From Bolinopsis microptera (lineage: Eukaryota > Ctenophora > Tentaculata > Lobata > Bolinopsidae): a stretch of DNA of 64,000 bases. Positions 1 through 11,200 of the stretch are shown one piece after another (position 1 is the stretch's first letter; each line of letters starts with the position of its first letter). The stretch is from assembly GCF_026151205.1 (NCBI RefSeq), contig NC_087072.1, positions 22,461,603-22,525,602 on the forward strand, given 5' to 3'. A model generated the notes under the pieces. It searched no databases, was not told the origin of the DNA, and was given only the letters and a program-made list of their open reading frames with translations. Both the position numbers and the translations under genes were made by a program.

Positions 1-12
1 GTTTAAAACAAG

Positions 13-126
13 AAAGTAACAACCGGTTCGTTATTAAACAGGTTGTGCGTGGTTATGATACCTCCGACACAAAGTAACAACCGGTTCATTATTAAACAGG
101 TTGTGCGTGGTTATGATACCTCCGAC
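13..126. repeat. 58-bp tandem duplication spanning an ABITRAM splice acceptor and exon start
   Basis: Bases 13-68 and 71-126 are nearly identical, with a period of 58 bp and one change in the core (ggttcg versus ggttca). Each copy carries the TTATTAAACAG acceptor and the first 27 or so coding bases of the exon. Only the second copy reads on into the conserved HPICSK segment, so it is taken as the functional exon border; the first copy would be a decoy acceptor. Confidence 0.85.
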
Positions 127-837
127 TCACCCAATCTGCTCAAAAACAGTGCAGAGTGTTGATTACAAGATTAGTGACACATGTGATCGGTCTGACATCG
201 TTTTGTCCGGCAAAAAGAAACGGGGTAAAGACTTTCACTGTTTAACGATTTTAACTAATCTCCTTCTCTACAGGCGAAACTGTAACAATCTTGTGACTTG
301 TGAGGGAGTTATCAACTTTATTATTTACATACCAGATTTTTAACGATTAATTAATGTAATTGTTTTTTCATCCAGGAGCTTCGTTTATGAATCCCCAATC
401 TAAGATGTGTACTGTGGTGTGCACAGATGGTTCATCTTACGTTTTGCTATGTGGTGTTCGGGGTAAACTGTTAGAGGTGAACGAGGCCTTGAAGACTTCA
501 CCCCAGCTTCTATCCGAACGAGTAAGTGCCTGTAATTAGTTCTTTAATTTCTTGCTGACTTCGTGTCACCGGCTATTTGAAGAGTTTTAAGATTTTATCA
601 GGTTTCGGTATGATAAAGTGTAGAACTCAGGAGCCAAAACTGAGATTTGTCAATTTTCAGTGTGATTCAGACGGGTACATTGCGATAATTCAACCGAAGA
701 AAGAAGAGGAGAAGAATGCGCTGAGAGAACTTTTGTCCGAAGAGGATTTTGTAAAACATAAACAATCCAGGACTAATAACAAACATAAACTTAATGAGAC
801 TGAGGAATCTGATTCAAAGAGACTTTGTCAATCATAG
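100..837 (+). CDS. ABITRAM: ABITRAM (FAM206/Simiate) protein, last three exons; 5' part lies outside the window
   Basis: Three exons join in frame with GT-AG borders: 100-224 (acceptor AAACAG, donor GTAAAG), 376-521 (acceptor TCATCCAG, donor GTAAGT) and 661-837 (acceptor TTTTCAG, stop TAG at 835-837). The joined peptide follows the order of the vertebrate ABITRAM protein as I know it: a CVV...HP strand, a YKISDTCDRSDIVLSGKKKRG stretch, a VRGKLLEVNEAL stretch (vertebrate VRGRLMEVNE) and an SDGYIAIIQPK stretch (vertebrate TEGYIAVVLPK). The family is an actin-binding, gephyrin-like-fold protein implicated in neurite growth and filopodia. The window holds about 149 residues of a protein usually near 180, so the first exon or exons are missing. 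The C-terminal tail is Lys/Glu-rich and diverged. The start of the first visible exon is duplicated in the intron (separate entry). I am confident of the family; function in this organism is inferred. Confidence 0.87.
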
Positions 838-1579
838 CTGGATCGGGATATATTGGATTGTCAAATTATATACTTTGCCGGAGAAACCGCCAAATTATGA
901 AGTTTTATGACGAGGCCACTATCGGTCACGGTTTAAAAGTTTATGTATTGTGACGCGCGGGACAATTTTATCAGCCTAAGCTTGCGGCTCTATTTGTAAT
1001 TTCACGTGTTTCAGTTTCTACGTAGCGCGCAACAGAAAAAATGTTTCGGTTTACATATTATAGAAGCTTGTTAGTATAGAAGCTCCTTGCATGAACTATA
1101 TGAACGTATCAGTGCGAGGGTCACACTGTCCTCTTTTTGTATTGCTTTTACAAATTATCACATGTTTCCAATGAATAATTTCAGTTCTCCCTTTACGCTA
1201 TCAAGGATATTTTGTTTAATTAGCTACACCAGTCAATTGACTGCAGGCCAATATTGCTAGTATACAGTATACACCGTCACAATGCCAGCATTTGCTTTTC
1301 CTGCCAAGATGTGCTAAAATCTGTAGTTGAAACGGAGCACGTTGTGTACTTTGACTCCGTATAGTGCAATATTAGGTGGAATGTGTCCGTATTTGTTCCA
1401 CTCGGTAACAGACCAACCTGCACGGCTGCACGGTGGCTTGTTATTTTGCAATCAGCCAATTTCCGATTGAATGGGTACCCGTATAGTCAGGTACAACTAA
1501 TAAACCCTGTGATCTATACTCCAGAACACCGGCAATGTCCGTCGTTCATTCCATCTCGACATTTACTATCAGTTATTTA
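838..1579. other. ABITRAM 3' flank, no gene seen
   Basis: I see no coding exon, RNA gene or recognisable repeat here. The short open frames around 1277-1589 have no family resemblance and no splice-compatible context. Confidence 0.5.
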
Positions 1580-1782
1580 TAGCCTATAATATGTTATATA
1601 GCCTATAATATGTTATATAGCCTATAATATGTTACATAGCCTATATAGCCTATAATATGTTATATAGCCTATATAGCCTATAATATGTTATATAGCCTAT
1701 AATATGTTATATAGCCTATAATATTTTATATAGCCTATAATATATTATATAGCCTATAATATGTTATATAGCCTATAATATG
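1580..1782. repeat. AT-rich minisatellite, 19-bp unit
   Basis: About 11 head-to-tail copies of a unit of the form agcctataatatgttatat, with a few shortened units (for example near 1638 and 1668) and single-base variants (ttttata, tattata). Non-coding. Confidence 0.9.
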
Positions 1783-2991
1783 TGAGTCTACGGCCCTTCA
1801 ATTGTACCGGTGGCTCACGACTCAGCGACTCCTCTCTATAATTATCTCTAGTAACTTAGTAAAGTAATTATCATAACTGTAACGCAAGGAACTACACTCA
1901 GAGTAAACGTATTTTCTAAGTAAGCTGATAGCAGTGGGTACTCTGAAATATAGTTGAAATCTGCTGGTTCAGGTTTCAATGATGTAAACGCTGGTTAAGT
2001 GGGCCGTAAATTGTTTGAGTTGTCGTTACAAAACTATTCCTATGCTGTTGTTTTAAAACATTTTACCGTCCACATTGAGTATATATCCCATATATTATGC
2101 TAATTATAAATTATAATGGTTGTCCATCTTTCGTCTGCCCCACACCGTTAACACACTAGACCCTTCACAATGGCCTTCAGACGGAGGTAGGGTAGCTTTA
2201 TCACTCGTTTATACACTCGTTTATACACTCGTCTAGTACGGAGTTACTTGTGTTCTGTTAAATCGCTTTATTTATGAATATTTTACTATCTAACAACGGC
2301 TTGATAAGTAGAGTAGGTTGCTAGTCCGCAGGTTGTGTGCTTTTTAAACACGATACGGATTCATGTGGGTTACTTACTGCTTTCATGTTATCTATAAAGT
2401 TGAACCAACGTATAATATCATTCAGTTCCGTGTGCCCACTGCAGAGCTAATTCTCAAACTGCTTTACCTATTTTCCTCTGAAGTAATCACAAGAGTCGAG
2501 CTGAATCTAGGTGATATTCATGGGCGGTCCTCTTAGCTTAAAAAGCATATAATTACTCTACACGTACAGTACAATTAGGTGGATGGCGTGACCTGCTTTA
2601 TGGTCATTACATGGAATTGTGCAAATCATGGTGTGATCCTAATACCTCTATAGTGCGAATTATATGATTTGGATTATGAGTTGGGGCACAGTCTTACTGC
2701 TGAACTAGTATAGGTTATAGTATAGGTTCTAGGTGCGTTATCCTGCTCCTGCGCGGCGTATCCCGGTATCCTGCTCCAATTTTATGCTGCTCCGTATTAA
2801 TACCACAGCTGAAGATAGAGAGCCTTCTATACTGACCCACTGCATGATGTTCAGGGTGACTTTGCACTCAATGCACTCAACACATTTTCTTTAATGTAAG
2901 TTGAGTGCATTAAGTAAGAGGTCTTTGAGACTTAAATGACATAATTCAATTCATCGACTGTTATAGTCTAAGTCTTAGAATATATGTTATA
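1783..2991. other. Intergenic, no gene seen
   Basis: No supported exon or RNA gene. A 13-bp motif (tatacactcgttt type) is repeated two to three times near 2203-2234. Nothing else stands out. Confidence 0.5.
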
Positions 2992-3295
2992 CTGGGGGGA
3001 TACCAATGGCATAAAATGGCATACGTTTTATGGCATAAATGGAAATTTTTATTGGCCAATTCTCCATTTATGCCATGAATTTAGGTCTTCATATTTGACT
3101 TTAAATTCGCAAATTATTATTAGTACTTGAATAAGAGACATGTTTCATGCTTTATAACGCTTGGAATGATCGTTAAAGATTCATATGACAAATAAAGAAA
3201 CTAGAAATGTATTATATCAAAAATGGCATAAATGGCATACGTTTTATGGCATAAATGGAAATTTTTATTGGCCAATTCTCCATTGTGCCATTTAT

Positions 3296-6200
3296 AAAGC
3301 AATGAAAGGCATTAGTTTGGTCAAATCAAACGGAACATATGCTATCAGACTTTCAACTGACTATGGCAGGGTTAAAACAGTTTTAACGCTAGCAACGATC
3401 CCCTTTTACATAGTTCCGCTAAAATGATAATTTAAGATTAAATATGTATACTGTATAGTGATAGGTAGATAAAGTAAAAAATGTAATAAAACGGTACTAA
3501 GTAAACGTAATCGACACGTCATAAAATGAACTGCCCCAAACTACAATTACTCCCGCGTAATTTCCCGCGTAATTCTAAGACTCCGATTTGCGCCGCCGCA
3601 AAGTTATTATAAAACTAAATTCAACACGTGCGACAAATATCTCGCAACATAAGAAAAGGATGCCATAGGTCAAGCTATGTCATTAATATATTTCCACACC
3701 CAATACCAAACTTATTCTTTAGCCCATGCCTCTTTACCACTGATAAGTATATTTTACTAAGACGATCCCGTCTAAAACCCAACTCAATTAAATCATCAGT
3801 AAACTTTAAAACCCTATCAGAAAAAGCAACAATGTTATTACAGATCCTAGAATATCTCACAACCTGTGAACAGTACGTGCCATATAATACACTACTAGCT
3901 TGATTACTCATCAAGGGTTGAAACTTGACCACTTTAAAACCAAACTTATCCCTTTTATCATAAACTCTACAAGAAAACTTCCCCTCGCTATTTATCGAAA
4001 TATCAAGATCTAATACATTGGCGGCACTATCTACTTCATTTTCCTTATTAAGAGTAAGAGAGTCTGGATATATTAACTTAAAATATTCCTCTAAGTAACC
4101 ATCAGAGTTAAGGGTAGTAATATCATCTATAAGTCTAAATGTATTATTTAACTTCTTTACAATATAGTATCTACTTTTATACGTACTGTCTAGGAAACTG
4201 TTCTCAAAATACCAAAGTGTTAAGTTAGCAATATATGGACCAGGGTTGATTCCAATAGGTACACCGATATGTTGCCGATATAAGATCTCTCCTACTTTAA
4301 AATAACAATTATCTAGTAGAAACTCAACACATTTAATCAACTTAACTTCATCAAAAGCCACAGTCCCATCTCTAAAGCTATTAACCCAAGCAGACCCTTT
4401 ATCGTAAACAGCTATAAACTTCTTTTTACTATTCCTAAAGGCCAATTTAACAGTAAACTTGAGAGCATCCTTGATATCTTTATGGGCTAAATTCGTGTAT
4501 AAAGTAGAAAAATCAAAAGTTTGGATGTTTCTCGCTAAGCTATTATCATTAATTTTATCTAAAGCTTCTAAAATCGGCTTATTATTCAAAATGACCCAAT
4601 TCCTATTAACTCCTGTTACTTTAAACAACATGTTAGTATATCTGCAGATCTCTGAATAAACAGCCTTTAAGGCTAAAGAAATCTTTACTGCCAAGGGCTT
4701 AATACTACAATTAGCATAAGAAATAACATACCTAAACTTTAAAATTGGCTTATGAAATTTAGGACTCGAAAACATGTGAGGTAAAATATCAATATTAGAA
4801 TCTACTTTTATCCCAACGTCTTCTATAAACTTGAAAATATCTCTGTTAATATCACGAACTTCATGCTCCCCACTAACATCATCAATACCCTCATTAGATT
4901 GACACTCTTGTATAATATCACTTAAATAATAATGTTTACAAATAATAGCGACGTTCTTAGTTGCTTTGTCCACCGGACATAAAACAAAATACTTTCTGAT
5001 AAACGCTAATTCTTCACAAGCTTTATCATTACTAAACACAGATTTCCGTTTAAGCTGTTTAGGATATTTCATTTTAAGAGCTTCAGTATTCTTCTTAACA
5101 ATATCACTAAATTCATTAAACCAACCATTTAAACATGCACTATCGATTTTCTCTTTCCTACTCCAAGGTTTTAAGATTTCTTTAACATTATCTATTACCG
5201 AATTACAATTCTTATCAAAATCTATCGTTTTAGGTTCTTTATAAGAAGGACCTTTCTCTAACAGACTTCTCAAGGCGTCGTGCTTTACAAAATTAACATC
5301 CCCAGTCACAACATGACCACAATCCTGATTTACGAAATCAGTAAACATATGACATTTGCATTCTAAAGGTTCAGTGTCTCCCTTAACAACGTTATTATAA
5401 TTAAATAACTTCTTAGAAACATTATCAGTACCTTTATATACAACAGTAGGTTCTTTAATGTTACAAAAATTAACAAACGATTTCAAACTAGGAGATCTAA
5501 AAACTCTAGGTAAATTTAACATTTCAATACCCTTGTTCACAAAATCAATAGAACATAAAACTTTAGGCTTACGGACGCTCTTACTTTTATCAGTTCTCGA
5601 GTTAAAAGGTCTAATTTTATAAGTGAATAAGTCCATTATAATACAATGTATCTGAGATCTACTAGGGTCTAGGTTATCAATTTGAAAAACTTTATCTAAA
5701 TAGCTCTCTTTAAGTTTAACGAGTGTAGACTTATTTAAAGGAAACAATAATTTACGTAATAAAATATTAACATCGCTGTGAAATGGTTCAACAACTAAAC
5801 GTAATAATTCACCCAAAATATTGTCAATATCAAACTGAGATAAATCGCTTTGCTGTCTATCAGCCCAGGATCTCTTTCTAGAGCTATCTTTACAAGAAAT
5901 AAATTTAGCATATTCACAATTATAACTATCTTTATTAGCTAAACTATCAATCCTATCATTAACCCCATAAGGAAATTGTGTTTTAAGTACTCTGATCCAA
6001 CGATCTTCATGTCCTTTCCTAATTTTAGAAATATTTTCATCAATAACAAATTTAGTAGAATTAGGACGCTTAACACCAGTTCTCCCCTTACCTGTAAGTT
6101 TCTGAATAATTTGAACACTAAACGAATTACAATTAATAGATTCTAAAAAATGCTGTCTCAATCTAAAATTTCCCGAATTTCCAGTAGGATTCGTAGTCCC

Positions 6201-6769
6201 ACGGTGTTGCGACATACGATCCTTAAGTTCTTGCACAGTCTCTCCTACATATTGAGAATTACAACATTTACAGCTCAAAAGATAAATAACATTAGTACTT
6301 TTACAATTAATAACTTTCTCTTCTCCAACATCAAACTCAAATATACAGTCAAATTTAGTCCCAGATACAGATGACCTAAAGTCCGTACAAAACACCATAT
6401 CAGCACAGGTTTTACAGCGACGAGAGCAGCGAAGGAAGGACACATCCTGTGACTTAGAAGAAGCAGCAGCAGCAGTAGTAACCATAGACATCAAAACCAT
6501 CAGAACCAAACCAAAAGACAGGAAGAGAAGCCAGACAACAATGAACCATCCAAATTAACAAACAAATACCAGTCTCCAGAGTTATCCCTTGGCCAGAGAA
6601 ATCTCTTAAGCACAAGTTCCAACTCCGATGCTTATAAAGCAATGAAAGGCATTAGTTTGGTCAAATCAAACGGAACATATGCTATCAGACTTTCAACTGA
6701 CTATGGCAGGGTTAAAACAGTTTTAACGCTAGCAACGATCCCCTTTTACATAGTTCCGCTAAAATGATA
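3296..6769 (-). mobile_element. Penelope-like retroelement, permuted (Naiad-type), apparently complete
   Basis: On the minus strand the order is partial terminal repeat (6769-6636), short 5' leader, one 944-codon ORF (6509-3675), and 3' UTR ending in the same terminal sequence (3429-3296). The roughly 134-bp block beginning aaagcaatgaaaggc is present at both ends in direct orientation, the pseudo-LTR arrangement typical of Penelope-like elements. The ORF is unbroken and has both nuclease and reverse transcriptase signatures. A 1.4-kb truncated copy lies immediately beside it and differs by only a few bases in about 1 kb of ORF, so copying was recent. I see no poly-A tail or convincing full hammerhead ribozyme in the repeat. 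Confidence 0.88.
3675..6509 (-). CDS. Naiad-type Penelope-like ORF: N-terminal GIY-YIG endonuclease plus reverse transcriptase
   Basis: The 944-residue protein opens with a Cys-rich region (Cys 28, 32, 35, 41, 55, 69, 80, 82 and 83). A GIY-YIG nuclease core follows, with VIYLL at 74-78 and YVGET at 87-91, then a downstream DRMSQHR helix. The reverse transcriptase occupies roughly 560-830, with a FDFSTLYTNL block (catalytic Asp of motif A), a GVPIGINPGPYIANLTL block, and RLIDDI at 792-797, the YxDD-equivalent catalytic pair. The C-terminus (VVKRHGLKNKFG) has no second nuclease domain. Canonical Penelope proteins carry GIY-YIG at the C-terminus; the N-terminal position with a CxxxCxxC cluster is the mark of the permuted Naiad group. 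No stop or frameshift interrupts the frame, so the protein may be functional. The first ATG cluster (MVLMVLMSMV) leaves the exact start uncertain. Confidence 0.9.
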   Translation of the reverse strand: MVLMVLMSMVTTAAAASSKSQDVSFLRCSRRCKTCADMVFCTDFRSSVSGTKFDCIFEFDVGEEKVINCKSTNVIYLLSCKCCNSQYVGETVQELKDRMSQHRGTTNPTGNSGNFRLRQHFLESINCNSFSVQIIQKLTGKGRTGVKRPNSTKFVIDENISKIRKGHEDRWIRVLKTQFPYGVNDRIDSLANKDSYNCEYAKFISCKDSSRKRSWADRQQSDLSQFDIDNILGELLRLVVEPFHSDVNILLRKLLFPLNKSTLVKLKESYLDKVFQIDNLDPSRSQIHCIIMDLFTYKIRPFNSRTDKSKSVRKPKVLCSIDFVNKGIEMLNLPRVFRSPSLKSFVNFCNIKEPTVVYKGTDNVSKKLFNYNNVVKGDTEPLECKCHMFTDFVNQDCGHVVTGDVNFVKHDALRSLLEKGPSYKEPKTIDFDKNCNSVIDNVKEILKPWSRKEKIDSACLNGWFNEFSDIVKKNTEALKMKYPKQLKRKSVFSNDKACEELAFIRKYFVLCPVDKATKNVAIICKHYYLSDIIQECQSNEGIDDVSGEHEVRDINRDIFKFIEDVGIKVDSNIDILPHMFSSPKFHKPILKFRYVISYANCSIKPLAVKISLALKAVYSEICRYTNMLFKVTGVNRNWVILNNKPILEALDKINDNSLARNIQTFDFSTLYTNLAHKDIKDALKFTVKLAFRNSKKKFIAVYDKGSAWVNSFRDGTVAFDEVKLIKCVEFLLDNCYFKVGEILYRQHIGVPIGINPGPYIANLTLWYFENSFLDSTYKSRYYIVKKLNNTFRLIDDITTLNSDGYLEEYFKLIYPDSLTLNKENEVDSAANVLDLDISINSEGKFSCRVYDKRDKFGFKVVKFQPLMSNQASSVLYGTYCSQVVRYSRICNNIVAFSDRVLKFTDDLIELGFRRDRLSKIYLSVVKRHGLKNKFGIGCGNILMT

Positions 6770-6812
6770 CCATTGGTACCCCCCGTTATACTTAAACTTT
6801 AAATTTAATATA

Positions 6813-8242
6813 AAGCAATGAAAGGCATTAGTTTGGTCAAATCAAACGGAACATATGCTATCAGACTTTCAACTGACTATGGCAGGGTTAAAACAGTTTT
6901 AACGCTAGCAACGATCCCCTTTTACATAGTTCCGCTAAAATGATAATTTAAGATTAAATATGTATACTGTATAGTGATAGGTAGATAAAGTAAAAAAAAA
7001 AAAAAAAAAAAAGTAATAAAACGGTACTAAGTAAACGTAATCGACACGTCATAAAATGAACTGCCCCAAACTACAATTACTCCCGCGTAATTTCCCGCGT
7101 AATTCTAAGACTCCGATTTGCGCCGCCGCAAAGTTATTATAAAACTAAATTCAACACGTGCGACAAATATCTCGCAACATAAGAAAAGGATGCCATAGGT
7201 CAAGCTATGTCATTAATATATTTCCACACCCAATACCAAACTTATTCTTTAGCCCATGCCTCTTTACCACTGATAAGTATATTTTACTAAGACGATCCCG
7301 TCTAAAACCCAACTCAATTAAATCATCAGTAAACTTTAAAACCCTATCAGAAAAAGCAACAATGTTATTACAGATCCTAGAATATCTCACAACCTGTGAA
7401 CAGTACGTGCCATATAATACACTACTAGCTTGATTACTCATCAAGGGTTGAAACTTGACCACTTTAAAACCAAACTTATCCCTTTTATCATAAACTCTAC
7501 AAGAAAACTTCCCCTCGCTATTTATCGAAATATCAAGATCTAATACATTGGCGGCACTATCTACTTCATATTCCTTATTAAGAGTAAGAGAGTCTGGATA
7601 TATTAACTTAAAATATTCCTCTAAGTAACCATCAGAGTTAAGGGTAGTAATATCATCTATAAGTCTAAATGTATTATTTAACTTCTTTACAATATAGTAT
7701 CTACTTTTATACGTACTGTCTAGGAAACTGATCTCAAAATACCAAAGTGTTAAGTTAGCAATATATGGACCAGGGTTGATTCCAATAGGTACACCGATAT
7801 GTTGCCGATATAAGATCTCTCCTACTTTAAAATAACAATTATCTAGTAGAAACTCAACACATTTAATCAACTTAACTTCATCAAAAGCCACAGTCCCATC
7901 TCTAAAGCTATTAACCCAAGCAGACCCTTTATCGTAAACAGCTATAAACTTCTTTTTACTATTCCTAAAGGCCAATTTAACAGTAAACTTGAGAGCATCC
8001 TTGATATCTTTATGGGCTAAATTCGTGTATAAAGTAGAAAAATCAAAAGTTTGGATGTTTCTCGCTAAGCTATTATCATTAATTTTATCTAAAGCTTCTA
8101 AAATCGGCTTATTATTCAAAATGACCCAATTCCTATTAACTCCTGTTACTTTAAACAACATGTTAGTATATCTGCAGATCTCTGAATAAACAGCCTTTAA
8201 GGCTAAAGAAATCTTTACTGCCAAGGGCTTAATACTACAATT
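6813..8242 (-). mobile_element. 5'-truncated second copy of the Naiad-type Penelope element with 12-bp target duplication
   Basis: This copy holds the full 3' UTR (6813-7204) and the last 346 or so codons of the ORF, and breaks off at 8242 inside the reverse transcriptase. It is flanked by the direct repeat aaatttaatata at 6801-6812 and 8243-8254, which fixes both ends and gives a 12-bp target site duplication. Differences from the neighbour at 3296-6769 are few: Asn to Ile in YFENSF, Asn to Tyr in NKENEV, and a longer A-run near 6993-7011. The A-run lies within the UTR, so it is not a poly-A tail. Confidence 0.88.
7205..8242 (-). pseudogene. Truncated reverse transcriptase ORF of the second Naiad copy
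   Basis: The frame is open from the truncation point to the stop at 7205-7207 and keeps motif A (FDFSTLYTNL) and RLIDDI. It lacks the nuclease and the N-terminal half of the protein, so it cannot act as a complete element. The open frame continues a few codons beyond 8242 into flanking DNA by chance. Confidence 0.87.
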
Positions 8243-8254
8243 AAATTTAATATA

Positions 8255-11200
8255 ATGCAACGAGACATCTCCATATGCTTTTAAGTCCTAAGTTAGAGTG
8301 GGTTTGATGTTTGATAATTGAGACGTTCGACGAACAGTAGGTAGGCATTATTGGATTTGGAGCTCTTAACGGCTCCGATAATGCTATTGCGTACTACGAC
8401 GTAGTACGTACGTGCGTAGTACGTAGAATTAATAAACAATAAAAATGGGAGCAGTAGTACTACGTGCCTCGTGATTATGTGCCATTAACAGTGTGGACTG
8501 TATTGTGATCAATATTATTATCTACTTTAATTTGACTCTCGTTTTATTAATGAGGACTATCGTCAGCAGCCTCCCGGTTTTCAGCCTGGCATCATCATCA
8601 GATGTAAACTAAAACAGTTTATCTACTTTTATTTTTCGAAAATTCGATAAAATTGTTCCCTGGTCAGTCTAACGATTTCAATATCGTATTTTCAGTATCG
8701 TTTTTACCAAAAGCTGGTCCCCAAACAGAATTAATCCTTCGATAAAATTTGACATAAAGTTGTTCAATATATTGGAGATCATTTTACCTAATATGAAATT
8801 TGGATCTATTTATAATGTTTTATTATAATTTATTTGGTTATTTATCAGCGTTAAATTTTGTTATTAATCTGTTACCTACCGCATAGTCTACAGAAATATA
8901 CAATTATCTATCGTCACAAATCAAATTATTCACAAATTATCACTGGATCTCGATAGAGATTTGTATATTTGACACCCCTTCCCCCATAACATTAGCATGT
9001 CATTATTTAAAGTAATTTTTGTGTCATTATCTGTCTCGCCGTACGATAAGTATTGCTTGTGTTGGCAATCGCCACATCACCTGTAAAGTTGTGAACAAAG
9101 TTTCATTAACTTTAAGCACCGCCAACCTTGCATTGTGATCTGATATGATCAGTGTAAGTATTTTACTTACTTTAGGTTACTTTAGTTTACTGAGGCAACT
9201 CGTTAACAACTTGCGAATGTACCATATTTCTTAGACATCTTTCATAATTATAAAGGAGTATTACTATTATAAGATCCACCATGCTCAATGCTCATGCTCT
9301 GCAACTTATCTAGTTAAATTAACAGCAGCTCGACTTCCTTTCTTTCATTTTATCATAATTGATGACAATGATTTGTTTTTGATAATGATAACGCATCAGC
9401 TCTAAAGTGTGGAGTAACGTGGTTGATTTACTTCCCCACTAATATTGAATATAATAATATATTATATAATATAATAGAATATAAGTGAGGAAGTAATGAT
9501 ATACGTTAAATGAGATTTTGGGGCTAATGAAGCCTGCGTTACCATGACAACCGTAGTATAGGGTTAATGACCAAAAACTTGTATTGATATCCCACATCTG
9601 CTGCATTTCACCATTCACTAGAGATTAACATTTTCTTGCATATTCTGTTTAACTATTCATGTTGTGTGTATAATATCCAAATGAGGATTTTTGTTGCTTA
9701 AAGAATGTAAACAGGCCAGGTGTATTGGGAGTGTTCTTTCCTTTGTCTCTGTCAATACAGTGTCATTGCTAACCATGGCCTCACCGTTCATCCAGTTGTT
9801 TGTGTCCTGATTGTCTTCCCTCAAAATGCATATATCTTACAATTTAATCGTACTTTAAACTTCAAGTAAAGGTGTCTTTATCGGTCGATTGAATGGTTGG
9901 TTAAAAGATCAATTGAAAGACGATCAATAATTACCAAATTTTGTAAACCTTTTATAAAATGTATTTCTTCAGAAACACAGCACGACTGGGCTGTGTCGAC
10001 TGTCGACCACACAAAAATTGACCACAGCAACTGGATATTTTGTTGAACTTTATTATTGATATGAGATCAACACATTAGAGCCCCTGGGGGTCGCAGTCTG
10101 ACCCTTTCAGTCTGACCCTTTCAGACGTGTTAAGGCTTGTACTTGCTTCACCTTACTGCAGTCATAGTGACTGTATTCAGTTTAGATTTTATATTGACGT
10201 TCGCATTGTGAATGTCAATGTTGGGATAAAGGTTCAATAAGATATCCTGTGGGGAGCTTCACAATGTGCTGGGGTTATCTAATTAATACCTATGATTACT
10301 TGCACCATGACAGTTGGACTGGTTACGTTTATTACGCGTTAGCTCTTACCTTCGGCTAGAACTTCAAGCCGGATGAATCACAGGCAGAATAAGATGGTTT
10401 TTATGAGATCTTATTCAATAGGGGCTCAACAATAATTATATATAATAATTACTTTCCTTTGGTAGAGACCTATCTTTCGGCACAATTTTGTGGCTTCCTT
10501 TAACGTCTAGGACCATGGTAATCGCCAAATTGTAAAAATGTTCGAGAGCTCCAGCCCCTTTAGTCCCCACTCCCCACCTAGGCAGTAGAACCCACTTCGC
10601 CCTTCCGCAGTGGTCTCATCAGATCATGGCAACTACTTGGGTCTTGGTCTTCCGGGTGTAAAATATACACAATTACACTCAGTGTAGTGCAGATGCACCG
10701 ACCACATTGTCACATTGTGCAAAGTTTGTTCAGCACACAATCGTGCAGTGCCCTGTCCTTACAGTACTCACCAGAAACTGACTTGGTTTGTGTCGTTGTT
10801 GAGACGTTGGCTCCACAAATTCTTTACATCTTTCAATTAATCAATGCATACTTTGGACATTTCAGATTTATTGGCAATTTGAATGAGCAATTTCATCCTT
10901 CGTTGTTTGGATCGAATTTATTGTTCCCTCGCTAGAGATGATGAGATAAACCCCTTGGCTTTAATGTGTTCTGTTTTGTTTACAGTTATGAGTTATTATC
11001 TACCCTGGTATAAGTATAGGTATAAATAATACGCCGAGTGAGAATCTGTGGTCGTGCTCCGCTAAGCACTCACTGAAATAAGGCGAACATTCCAACGGTG
11101 GAGTTAAAGAGACAAAATGAGTTATCCGATAGATTTATCACTTGTATTTGTAATGATGTATGCTGCTAGTCTAGCAGGAAGACCTCGGCCAATGAAACAG

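Larger units (their letters stand above)
2992..6786. mobile_element. TA-flanked inverted-repeat element (Tc1/mariner-like MITE) split by a Penelope-like insertion
   Basis: The left end CTGGGGGGATACCAATGG and the complement of the right end (ACGGGGGGTACCAATGG) match as terminal inverted repeats, and both outer flanks are TA (2990-2991 and 6787-6788). Without the inserted retroelement at 3296-6769 the element would be about 320 bp, typical of a non-autonomous MITE. Inside the left part, the run containing gcatacgttttatggcataa occurs twice (around 3018-3077 and 3226-3290). There is no transposase. Assignment to the TA-specific superfamily rests on the TA flanks and is moderate. Confidence 0.6.

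Noticed and set aside
3628-5244. Plus-strand frames of 66-92 codons across the Naiad ORF
   Set aside because: Antisense shadows; the same ones recur at 7158-8189 because the element is duplicated.
6993-7011. A-run as a poly-A tail of the truncated Naiad copy
   Set aside because: It lies within the 3' UTR and is an expanded version of a shorter A-run at the same place in the neighbouring copy.
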